Source: Clostridia bacterium (GTDB taxonomy: Bacteria; Bacillota_A; Clostridia; Oscillospirales; QAKW01). From it: a DNA stretch of 18,561 nucleotides. The position numbers were made by a program, and so were the translations under genes. Positions within the stretch are counted from its first letter, which is position 1. Each line of letters opens with the position of its first letter. Location of the stretch: positions 1 through 18,561 of the forward strand of contig JAFQKO010000058.1 of the NCBI GenBank assembly GCA_017396865.1, given 5' to 3'. This document shows positions 6,201 to 12,841 of the stretch, piece by piece. A model generated the notes under the pieces. That model did no database searches. It was given only the letters and a program-made list of their open reading frames with translations, and was not told where the DNA came from.

Positions 6201-7031
6201 TTGTTCGGTTACGTTGTTGCAAATATGGATCAATTAAGCGAGGAGCAAAAAAATCTCTATCGCAGCTATTATTGCGGTCTTTGCCGCAGCCTGAAAAAGC
6301 AATACGGCAATTTCGGGCGCTTAACGTTAAATTATGATATCACCTGTATGATCCTGCTGCTGGCCGACCTTTTTGATCCTGCCACCAAAACCTATTCGGA
6401 GCGCTGTATCGTGCATCCTAAAAAGCAGCGGGATAAGGCGGAGAACGAGATCATCGACTACGGTGCCGCCATGAATATCCTGCTGGCCTATTATAATCTG
6501 CTGGACGATTGGAACGACGAGCATAAAGCCCGCTCCAAGCTGGCTGCCGATCGGTTGAAGAAGTATATCCCCGCCATCGAGCAGCGGTATCCCCGCCAGG
6601 CAAGGGCGATCCGCAACGGGATGGAGGCGCTGAGCCGCGAGGAGGAAACGTCGCCCGCCAATCTGGACGATGCCGCCAATATTTTTGCACGGCTGCTGGG
6701 TGAGCTGTTCGTTTATCGCAAGGACTATTGGGCAGAGGACTGCCGCAGCTTCGGTGAAGGCTTGGGACGGTTCGTTTATTGGATGGATGCCTATGAGGAT
6801 TTGGAAAAGGATCGAAAAAAAGGCAATTATAATCCCATGACCCTCATCGCCGACCGCCCCGATTATCAGGAGCGGGCGCTGGAGATGATGCGTCATACCC
6901 TCGGCGAATGTGCCGTTGCTCTGGAGCGGATGCCGCTGGTGGAGCATTTGGATATTTTGAGAAACATTCTTTATTCCGGCGTTTGGAGTCGGTATGAGGA
7001 ATTAAATAAAGGAGAAAAAGAAGAGAAATGA
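6201..7031 (+). CDS. DUF5685 family protein
   Basis: A 276-residue protein, probably cytoplasmic and mainly helical. The start [12 protein letters not shown] and the Y-Y-C-G-L-C motif (Cys25, Cys28) are what I know from DUF5685 proteins of Firmicutes. A second pair, Cys69 and His72 in RCIVHP, could complete a metal site. No biochemical function is established as far as I know. The start is TTG at 6201, supported by GAGGAGG (6187-6193) 7 bases upstream. Its TGA overlaps the ATG of the J-domain gene by 4 bases (ATGA), so the two proteins are made in step and probably act together. Confidence 0.8.
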   Translation: MFGYVVANMDQLSEEQKNLYRSYYCGLCRSLKKQYGNFGRLTLNYDITCMILLLADLFDPATKTYSERCIVHPKKQRDKAENEIIDYGAAMNILLAYYNLLDDWNDEHKARSKLAADRLKKYIPAIEQRYPRQARAIRNGMEALSREEETSPANLDDAANIFARLLGELFVYRKDYWAEDCRSFGEGLGRFVYWMDAYEDLEKDRKKGNYNPMTLIADRPDYQERALEMMRHTLGECAVALERMPLVEHLDILRNILYSGVWSRYEELNKGEKEEK

Positions 7032-7609
7032 GTCAGGATCCTTATAGCGTGCTGGGCATCTCCCGGGACGCCACGGACGACGAAGTGAAAAAAGCCTATC
7101 GCAAGCTGGCCAAGCAATACCACCCCGATATTCATCCCGACCGTGAGTTTGCCGAGAAGAAGATGGCAGAGATCAATGCCGCCTATGATCGGATCATCAA
7201 GCAGCGGCAGGGGAAGGAAACCGAGGAGGACTACGGCGGCCCCGGCAACGGCTCCACCCCCGAAATGACCGCTGTGCGGAACTACATCTATTATCGCCGC
7301 TTCCGCGAAGCCTTCAACGTGCTCAATCGGATCGAGAACCGTACCGCCGAGTGGTATTATCTTTCGGCCGCCGCCCATGCGGGCGTGGGCAACCGTACCC
7401 AGGCGCTGGAGTTCGCCCGCAAGGCGGTGGAGATGGAGCCCGATAATCGGGAGTATCGGATGGCGCTGGAGCGGCTGGAGCAGTTCGGCACCGCCTATAC
7501 CACCTATGGGCGTGGGTTCGGTGCACCGGTCGGCGGGATGAATCCCATCTGTACCGCCCTGTGCCTTGCCAATCTTTGCTGCGGTCATCCCTGCTCGCCC
7601 TGCTGCTGA
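7028..7609 (+). CDS. J-domain protein with TPR-like region and cysteine-rich tail
   Basis: A 193-residue protein. Residues 5-58 form a J domain, with the HPD triad that stimulates Hsp70 (DnaK) at 32-34. The zinc-finger and C-terminal substrate domains of true DnaJ are absent. Residues about 105-155 look like TPR-type helix pairs ([20 protein letters not shown] and [18 protein letters not shown]), and the last 19 residues hold seven cysteines (175, 179, 184, 185, 189, 192, 193). It is a specialised co-chaperone rather than the housekeeping DnaJ. It overlaps the DUF5685 gene by 4 bases, which makes the DUF5685 protein its likely client or partner. The zinc-ribbon gene follows after 32 bases. 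Confidence 0.88.
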   Translation: MSQDPYSVLGISRDATDDEVKKAYRKLAKQYHPDIHPDREFAEKKMAEINAAYDRIIKQRQGKETEEDYGGPGNGSTPEMTAVRNYIYYRRFREAFNVLNRIENRTAEWYYLSAAAHAGVGNRTQALEFARKAVEMEPDNREYRMALERLEQFGTAYTTYGRGFGAPVGGMNPICTALCLANLCCGHPCSPCC

Positions 7610-7641
7610 TTGCTTACTCTAATGAAAGAAGGAAAATTTGA

Positions 7642-8040
7642 ATGAGATTTCGTGAGCGGGTCGCCCGCTTTATGATCGGCCGCTACGGTGCGGATTCCTT
7701 GGGCCGAGCGCTGATTTGGATCAGCCTTGCCTTTTCTGTTGCGGGAATGTTTACCTTCCGATGGTTCAGCCTTATTTCATTGCTGCTGCTGATCTGGGCG
7801 TTCTTTCGGCTCTTTTCCCGCAATTACGTGAAACGTCAGCGGGAAAATGAGGTTTATCTGCGGCTGACCGCCAAGCCGAGAAATTGGCTGAAGCTGCAAA
7901 AGAATAAGCATCGTGATCGCAAGACCCATGCCTATAAAAAGTGCCCCCATTGCAAGGCGACCCTGCGGCTTCCGAAAAAGAAGGGGAAGCATACGGTCTG
8001 CTGCCCCAAATGTCGAAAAGATTTTGAAGTGAAGATTTAA
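7642..8040 (+). CDS. Small membrane protein with C-terminal zinc ribbon
   Basis: 132 residues. There are two hydrophobic helices at about 22-39 and 41-58, a basic linker, and a zinc-ribbon-like end with C-P-H-C (101-104) and C-C-P-K-C (120-124) knuckles. It is probably anchored in the cytoplasmic membrane with the ribbon inside, given the many Lys/Arg residues between 60 and 100. The start is ATG with AAGGAA (7629-7634) 7 bases upstream. It is the last gene of the DUF5685/J-domain operon and ends at a strong terminator. I do not recognise a function. Confidence 0.8.
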   Translation: MRFRERVARFMIGRYGADSLGRALIWISLAFSVAGMFTFRWFSLISLLLLIWAFFRLFSRNYVKRQRENEVYLRLTAKPRNWLKLQKNKHRDRKTHAYKKCPHCKATLRLPKKKGKHTVCCPKCRKDFEVKI

Positions 8041-8068
8041 AAAACGGTGGGTTTTCCCACCGTTTTTT
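8041..8068. terminator. Bidirectional terminator between convergent genes
   Basis: CGGTGGG (8045-8051), loop TTTT, CCCACCG (8056-8062), with an A-run before and a T-run after. It serves the zinc-ribbon gene on plus and the export-protein gene on minus. Confidence 0.9.
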
Positions 8069-8071
8069 ACT

Positions 8072-8533
8072 TTAAGAGATAAAGATATTTGAGCCGAGGG
8101 CGGTGACGACGGTGACGATCGCACCGGCGGTGATCACGCCGGCTGCAATGGCGGGGAAGGCCTTCTTCAGCCGCATATCCAGCATCGCCGCAATCAGCGC
8201 ACCCGTCCAGGCACCGGTGCCGGGCAGGGGGATCGCCACGAGGATGAATAACCCCCAAAAGGCACTTTTCAGCACCGTATCGGTTTTGGATTTGGCGCGG
8301 CCTTCCAGCTTATCCACCATCCGATTGAGCTTGGGCATTTTTTTGCGCATCCAGGCAAAGATCTTGCGAATAAAGAAGCTGATGAAGGGAACGGGCAGCA
8401 GATTGCCAACCACCGCGATGGGGATGGCGACGTGGTAATCCAGCCCCATTCCAACGGCAAAGGGAATGGCGCCGCGCAGCTCGATAACAGGTACCATCGA
8501 GATCAAAAAGGTCAGGATGATCTTAACAAACAT
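8072..8533 (-). CDS. Small multidrug export family protein (COG2426 type)
   Basis: A 153-residue membrane protein with about four hydrophobic segments. Family signs are ELRGAIP at 18-24 in the first segment and PLPGTGAWTGA at 102-112 before the third, with a positively charged loop at about 56-85. The family name is historical, and transport of a specific drug is not established. The start is ATG with GGAGG (8544-8540) 6 bases upstream. The promoter's -35 box lies in the last codons and stop of the upstream AraC gene, so it can be expressed independently. Confidence 0.85.
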   Translation of the reverse strand: MFVKIILTFLISMVPVIELRGAIPFAVGMGLDYHVAIPIAVVGNLLPVPFISFFIRKIFAWMRKKMPKLNRMVDKLEGRAKSKTDTVLKSAFWGLFILVAIPLPGTGAWTGALIAAMLDMRLKKAFPAIAAGVITAGAIVTVVTALGSNIFIS

Positions 8534-8565
8534 GGATTTCCTCCGAAGAATCAGATAATAAAAAT

Positions 8566-8594
8566 ATCATACCACAAATTTTGCGATTATTCAA
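8566..8594 (-). promoter_or_regulatory. Promoter of the export-protein gene
   Basis: Minus strand: TTGAAT (8594-8589), a 17-base spacer, TATGAT (8571-8566). The -35 box overlaps the stop codon of the AraC-type gene. Confidence 0.6.
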
Positions 8595-9375
8595 CCTTTT
8601 CCTCATTTTCCCACCGATAAAGGTAGCGGGAGGGGGAGCAGCCCACCGTTTCGCGGAAAACGGTGCTGAAATACTTGGGATCGGAAAAGCCTGCCTGCTC
8701 CGCTGCCTGCTTCACCGAGAGGTAGCCGCTCTCCAGCAGGGAAACGGCATAGGAGATGCGTTTTTCAATCAGATAGCGGCGAGGGGAAAGCCCCGTTGCC
8801 TCTTTGAAAAGCTTGCGGAAATAAACGGCGCTGATGTGGGCTGCCTCGGCCAGCTCCTCGATTGAAAGCTCGGGGTTGGTGAAATGGGCATCCAGATATT
8901 GCAGGGCGGGGCGCAGCGCCTTGGGCAGGTCAGGCGCTTCTCTGCGGGATCGCTCCGCACGAAGCAGGGCAAGGATCTCGTAAAAACAGCTCAAGGTGCG
9001 ATAATAATAGCCCGCCTCCTTTTTTTGCCAGCAGTCCAAGGCTCGCTCGAAAAGCGGCTGCAGCAGAGCGGGATCGCTCGGCTGAACAAATTCAATTGCG
9101 CTCGAAAAATACTGCTCGGTGTCAAAATGGACAACGATCATCCGATCCCGCTCGGCCTGCCGCCGATAGGAAAGGTTGGCGGGGAAATAGCCTACCGAGC
9201 CGCCGCCCACGTGCACCGTGCGGTCGTGAAAGGAAATTTTGGTATCGCCCTCCAGCCGAAAGGAGAGGGCATGGTAGCCGCGGCGGTTGAGGGTGTCGCT
9301 GCGGCCGCTGTCCAAGGCCACCACGTCCAATAGCCGAACCGAAAGAGAATCTTCGTCAAAAAACATTTTTTCCAC
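8587..9375 (-). CDS. AraC-family transcriptional regulator
   Basis: 262 residues. The first 95 form a cupin-like ligand-binding domain (beta-rich, with the FRLEGDTKISFHDR stretch). A helical linker follows, then two helix-turn-helix units at about 171-193 and 219-241, ending with the GFSDPKYFSTVFRETVGCSPSRY signature of the AraC/XylS family. It is transcribed away from the dehydratase-xylanase operon and is its likely activator, sensing a sugar or sugar acid in the cytoplasm. The start is ATG with AGAGGTGG about 7 bases upstream. A palindrome within its own promoter suggests autoregulation. Confidence 0.92.
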   Translation of the reverse strand: MEKMFFDEDSLSVRLLDVVALDSGRSDTLNRRGYHALSFRLEGDTKISFHDRTVHVGGGSVGYFPANLSYRRQAERDRMIVVHFDTEQYFSSAIEFVQPSDPALLQPLFERALDCWQKKEAGYYYRTLSCFYEILALLRAERSRREAPDLPKALRPALQYLDAHFTNPELSIEELAEAAHISAVYFRKLFKEATGLSPRRYLIEKRISYAVSLLESGYLSVKQAAEQAGFSDPKYFSTVFRETVGCSPSRYLYRWENEEKVE

Positions 9376-9387
9376 CTCTTTTAAGGC

Positions 9388-9416
9388 ATTATATCACGGT
9401 TTGTTTCGAAAATCAA
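9388..9416 (-). promoter_or_regulatory. Promoter of the AraC-type gene
   Basis: Minus strand: TTGATT (9416-9411), a 17-base spacer, and a perfect TATAAT (9393-9388), 12 bases before the start codon, so the leader is very short. Confidence 0.65.
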
Positions 9417-9419
9417 ACC
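9398..9419. promoter_or_regulatory. Inverted repeat, candidate regulator site
   Basis: GGTTTG (9398-9403) and CAAACC (9414-9419) are exact inverted arms with 10 bases between. They lie across the spacer and -35 box of the araC promoter and about 20 bases upstream of the divergent operon's -35 box. Confidence 0.4.
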
Positions 9420-9438
9420 TTTTTGAACGAAAAGTCGG

Positions 9439-9466
9439 TTGTTATATTTTGCTTATTATATATAAT
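9439..9466 (+). promoter_or_regulatory. Promoter of the dehydratase-xylanase operon
   Basis: TTGTTA (9439-9444), a 16-base spacer, perfect TATAAT (9461-9466). The predicted start near 9473 gives a leader of about 150 bases. Confidence 0.65.
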
Positions 9467-9483
9467 GGAGATAAAGGAGTTGA

Positions 9484-9623
9484 GGCGTTTGAACTGTATT
9501 TCAAACGCCGGATTTCAACGCCGATTTTCTCGCCGTTTTCACGGCAACCGAAAATCATGGCACTTATGACCATTCTTTCATGGTTCATTTGTGCCAAATA
9601 TAAAATGAAAGGAATGGTCATAA
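9484..9623 (+). promoter_or_regulatory. Structured mRNA leader with three consecutive hairpins
   Basis: Hairpin 1: GGCGTTTGAA (9484-9493) with TTCAAACGCC (9500-9509), 10 perfect pairs. Hairpin 2: GATTTTC (9523-9529) with GAAAATC (9550-9556), plus an inner GCCG/CGGC stem. Hairpin 3: 9564-9581 with 9605-9623, 18 pairs with one bulged G and an inner ATTTG/CAAAT stem. Hairpin 3 buries the AAAGGAA (9608-9614) just before the first candidate start codon. No T-tract follows, so control of translation or message stability is more likely than termination. Confidence 0.6.
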
Positions 9624-9625
9624 AT

Positions 9626-10996
9626 ATGGAGAAGACCATGCGTGAGGGCTTGGAGGAACGGATCAACCTTTGCTCCTCTCCCTCGGAACTGAAAATAACC
9701 GATATTCGGGTGGCTCAAATTAACGGTGCACCCAAGCATTGCCCCTTAATTAAAATTTATACCAATCAGGGCCTCGTTGGCTACGGTGAGGTGCGGGACG
9801 CCTCCAGCGCCACCTATGCGCTGATGCTCAAAAGCCGCCTGATCGGTGAGAATCCTTGTAACGTGGATAAGCTCTTCCGCCGTATTAAGCAGTTCGGCGG
9901 CGATTCCCGCCAGGGCGGCGGTGTTTCCGGCTTGGAGATCGCCCTTTGGGATCTGGCAGGTAAAGCCTGGGGCGTTCCCCTTTGGCAGATGCTGGGCGGT
10001 AAGTTCCGCGATGAGGTGCGGATGTACTGCGATACCGACGTAGAAGGTAAGCATACCGGCACCGATATGGGTAATGCCCTCAAAAAGCGGCTGGAGCAGG
10101 GCTTCACCTTCCTGAAGATGGATCTCGGCATCGAGCATCTGCTGGACGAGCCCGGCTGCCTCTGCGCGCCCAATGGCTTTTTGGAGGATATCAAAAAGTA
10201 TTCCATGAAGGCGATTATGCATCAAAGCGGCTCCGTTGACCGTGATATGATGCTGGGCAAGAACTATGAGGTGTTCACCATCCCCCACCATGCCACCAAT
10301 ATCCAGATCACCGAAAAGGGCTTGGATTGGCTGGAAAACTACGTCAAAGAGATCCGCGACGTCATCGGCTACGAGGTGCCGCTGGCCATCGACCATCTCG
10401 GTCATATCGGGGTCGGCAGCGTCATCCGCCTTGCCAAGCGGCTGGAAAAATATAATATTGCATGGCTGGAGGATATTGCGCCCTGGCATATGACCGATCA
10501 TTTCGTCAAGGTTTCGCAGAATACCACCATTCCTATCTGCACCGGTGAGGATATCTATCTGGCTGAGCGGTTCCGCCCGCTGATGGAAAAGGGCGGCGTT
10601 TCGGTCGTTCATCCCGATATGCTCACCGTCGGCGGTGCGCTGGAGATGAAGAAGCTGGGCGATCTCTGCGAGCAGTACGGTGTTGCCATGGCCATCCATA
10701 TGGCCGAAAGCCCCATCGCCTGCATGGCGGCCATCCATGCCGCCGCAGCGGTGCAGAACGTCATCGCCGTGGAGTTCCATTCCTACGACGTACCCTGGTG
10801 GGCGGATATCGTCAACGGCTTACCTAAGCCCCTGATGAAGGATGGCTTTATCAAGGTGCCCGACGCTCCCGGCCTCGGCATCGAGAGCCTCAACGACGAG
10901 GTGATCGCCGCCCATATTCACGAGAAGTATCCCGGTCTTTGGGAGCCGACTACGCAATGGGACAACGAATGGTCCAACGACCGTACTTGGAGCTAA
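9626..10996 (+). CDS. Enolase-superfamily (mandelate racemase/RspA-like) sugar-acid dehydratase
   Basis: About 456 residues, cytoplasmic. Enolase-superfamily dehydratases remove water from acid sugars (mannonate, gluconate, galactonate and others) to give 2-keto-3-deoxy acids. An N-terminal alpha+beta capping domain covers about 23-140, then a TIM barrel. Likely Mg2+ ligands are Asp256 (AIDHLGHIG), Glu282 (WLEDIAPW) and Glu308 (CTGEDIY); Lys164 (FLKMDLG) and His358 (AIHMAES) are candidate acid/base residues. The exact substrate cannot be assigned. The open frame extends upstream to 9287, but that part runs through the promoter and leader, so I take the ATG at 9626. ATG 9638, with GGAG (9628-9631) 6 bases upstream, is at least as likely. 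It is the first gene of the operon; a repeat element separates it from the SDR gene. Confidence 0.85.
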   Translation: MEKTMREGLEERINLCSSPSELKITDIRVAQINGAPKHCPLIKIYTNQGLVGYGEVRDASSATYALMLKSRLIGENPCNVDKLFRRIKQFGGDSRQGGGVSGLEIALWDLAGKAWGVPLWQMLGGKFRDEVRMYCDTDVEGKHTGTDMGNALKKRLEQGFTFLKMDLGIEHLLDEPGCLCAPNGFLEDIKKYSMKAIMHQSGSVDRDMMLGKNYEVFTIPHHATNIQITEKGLDWLENYVKEIRDVIGYEVPLAIDHLGHIGVGSVIRLAKRLEKYNIAWLEDIAPWHMTDHFVKVSQNTTIPICTGEDIYLAERFRPLMEKGGVSVVHPDMLTVGGALEMKKLGDLCEQYGVAMAIHMAESPIACMAAIHAAAAVQNVIAVEFHSYDVPWWADIVNGLPKPLMKDGFIKVPDAPGLGIESLNDEVIAAHIHEKYPGLWEPTTQWDNEWSNDRTWS

Positions 10997-11008
10997 ATCG
11001 GCGTAAAA

Positions 11009-11150
11009 TCGGCGCATTTTCCTGCCGATTGGATAGGGTCGGCGCATTTTCCGCCTTTCCCGCCTTGACGTATCGACATACGCCTGCGTCGGGAGAAGCC
11101 GAAAACTGCATCCGATTTTCCTGCCGATTGGATAGGGTCGGCGCATTTTC
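11009..11150. repeat. Intergenic direct-repeat element
   Basis: A 36-bp sequence is repeated exactly at 11016-11051 and 11115-11150, and the phrase TCGGCGCATTTTC occurs three times. Between the copies is a palindromic segment (CGTAT-CGAC-ATACG within GACG...CGTC, about 11068-11093). The element lies between the dehydratase and SDR genes, resembles a REP/MITE-like dispersed repeat, and shows no gene. Confidence 0.8.
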
Positions 11151-11194
11151 TTGCCAATTGAAGGCTTGTTAGTCATAAAATAGAGGAATAAAAA

Positions 11195-11923
11195 ATGTTT
11201 GAATTAAAAGGAAAAACCGCGCTGGTCACCGGTGCGACCCAAGGCATTGGCCTTGCCATTGCTCAGCTTTTGGGCAAGGCGGGAGCAACCGTTTGGGTCA
11301 ACGGTGTCAGCAGTATGGAAAAATGTGAAAAGGCCGCCGCCACGGTGCCGAACGGCAAGCCCGTTTGCTGTGATCTTTCGGCGGCAGACGGTGCCGAGCG
11401 GCTGTTTGCGCAGACCGGCAACGTGGATATTTTAGTGCTCAACGCTTCGGTGCAGTATCGCACCAAGTGGGAGGAGATCGGCGGCGCGGAGCTGGAAAAG
11501 CAGCTTCAGCTCAACTTCAAAACCTCTCTGCGGCTGATGCAGCTTCATGCCGAAGGGATGAAGCAAAAGAAATGGGGGCGCATCGTCACCGTCGGCAGCG
11601 TGCAGCAGTATAAGCCTCATCCCGACATGGCCGTTTATGCCGCCACCAAGGCGGCGCAGATGAGCCTGGTGCAGAACCTGGCGGCGCAGCTTGCGCCCTA
11701 CGGCATCACCGTCAACAACATGGCGCCCGGTGTTATCGCCACCCCACGCAACGAGGCGGCGCTGTCCGACCCCGACTATGCGCCCAAGGTGTTGGCCAAG
11801 ATCCCCGCAGGTTATGCGGGCACGTCCGAGGACTGCGCGGCAGGCGTTCTGTTGCTTTGCTCCGAGGAGGGGCGGTATATCACCGGTATTGATTTAGTAA
11901 TTGATGGAGGAATGCATCTATGA
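11195..11923 (+). CDS. Short-chain dehydrogenase/reductase
   Basis: A 242-residue classical SDR that oxidises or reduces a hydroxyl/keto group with NAD(P). The Rossmann motif TGATQGIG is at 12-19 and N-A-S at 83-85. The catalytic tetrad is complete: Asn107, Ser135, Tyr148 and Lys152 (YAATK). The cofactor-binding end is PGVIATP (178-184). There is no signal peptide. The ribosome site GAGGA (11183-11187) is 7 bases before the ATG. Its TGA overlaps the ATG of the RraA-like gene by 4 bases, so the pair is translated together. In this context a sugar-acid or keto-deoxy-acid oxidoreductase is likely; the substrate is not known. Confidence 0.9.
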   Translation: MFELKGKTALVTGATQGIGLAIAQLLGKAGATVWVNGVSSMEKCEKAAATVPNGKPVCCDLSAADGAERLFAQTGNVDILVLNASVQYRTKWEEIGGAELEKQLQLNFKTSLRLMQLHAEGMKQKKWGRIVTVGSVQQYKPHPDMAVYAATKAAQMSLVQNLAAQLAPYGITVNNMAPGVIATPRNEAALSDPDYAPKVLAKIPAGYAGTSEDCAAGVLLLCSEEGRYITGIDLVIDGGMHL

Positions 11924-12828
11924 GATTTAATTGCAAGGAAGAGATCATCGCGCTGACCCCCGAATGGAAGGGCGAGCGCCTGCCCGACGGCCGCCCCAAG
12001 GTGGAGGAAAAATACTTAAAGGCACTGCGCACCCTGACCCTTGAGGAGGTCTGGAAGCCGATCTTTGTGAAGGGCTATGAGAGCCAGTTTGAGGGTCGGC
12101 TGCATACACTGCACGACGACGGCCGCAAGCTGATCGGCCGCGCGGTCACCGCCACCTATTGCCCCTATCGCCCCGATCTGGATGCGGTCACCAAGGAGGT
12201 CGGCCGCAGCGAGGGCAGAACCGGCACCTATAATCAATGGGTGATCGATAACCTGATGGAATACGACGTGCCCGTTATCGATATGTACGATAAGATCTAT
12301 AAGGGCACCTTCCTCGGCGGCAACCTGACCACCGCCTTGAAGAACAAGACCCAAAATGAAAACGGCGGTGCCGTTATCTGGGGCGGGATCCGTGATACCG
12401 AGCAGATGAAAAAGGTGGAGGATACGCAGGTTTATTACCGCGGCATCGATCCCACCCCCATCCGCGACTTTATCATGACCGCCTATAATACGCCGACACG
12501 GATCGGCAACGCCATCTGCCTGCCCGGCGACGTGGTATTCGGTGCGGGCGGCGGCGTGCTGTTCATCCCTGCTCATTTGGTGGCCGAGGTGGTGGGCGGT
12601 GCGGCTAAAACGCAGGTCAAGGATCTGTTTGGCTTCGAGATGATCAGCCTGAATAAGTTTACCACCGCTCAGATCGATAAAAATACCTGGACGAAGGAAA
12701 TGCTGGATCTGCTGATGGAGTTCATTGCAACCGACGACCGCGCGGCAGAATACCGCGATCTGGATTGGACCGAGGAATATGACCTTGCCATCAACGGTGA
12801 TCCCAACGATACGCAGTCTGCGCTGTAA
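11920..12828 (+). CDS. RraA-like family protein (aldolase/lyase fold)
   Basis: 302 residues. The RraA fold is shown by FLGGNL (131-136) followed about 20 residues later by GGIRDT (155-160), whose Arg158-Asp159 pair binds the oxoacid and metal in HMG/CHA aldolases. PGDVVFGAGGGVLFIP follows at 202-217. The protein is longer than classic RraA (about 160 residues), with about 65 extra residues at each end. The D-x-D-G usually found before G-V in the last motif is replaced by G-A-G-G-G. It may be an aldolase or decarboxylase acting on a keto-acid made by the dehydratase and SDR, or a divergent family with another reaction. The start overlaps the SDR stop (ATGA). Confidence 0.82.
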   Translation: MRFNCKEEIIALTPEWKGERLPDGRPKVEEKYLKALRTLTLEEVWKPIFVKGYESQFEGRLHTLHDDGRKLIGRAVTATYCPYRPDLDAVTKEVGRSEGRTGTYNQWVIDNLMEYDVPVIDMYDKIYKGTFLGGNLTTALKNKTQNENGGAVIWGGIRDTEQMKKVEDTQVYYRGIDPTPIRDFIMTAYNTPTRIGNAICLPGDVVFGAGGGVLFIPAHLVAEVVGGAAKTQVKDLFGFEMISLNKFTTAQIDKNTWTKEMLDLLMEFIATDDRAAEYRDLDWTEEYDLAINGDPNDTQSAL

Positions 12829-12841
12829 GGAGAAAAAAGCA

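Noticed and set aside
9564..9623. Insertion-sequence end or intrinsic terminator
   Set aside because: The stem has no T-tract, no transposase is nearby, and no target-site duplication is visible.
9287..9625. N-terminal extension of the dehydratase
   Set aside because: It would run through the AraC gene's 5' end, the promoter and the hairpin leader; family members begin near residue 1 of my call.
9746..10780. A 344-residue open frame on the minus strand
   Set aside because: It is antisense to the enolase-superfamily gene, with no ribosome site and no recognisable motifs.
11016..11150. A CRISPR array
   Set aside because: There are only two full copies with one 63-base spacer-like segment that is itself palindromic, and no cas genes.
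12725..12841. N-terminal extension of GH10 copy 1
   Set aside because: It overlaps the end of the RraA-like gene. A good ribosome site supports ATG 12842, and copy 2 begins at the equivalent residue.
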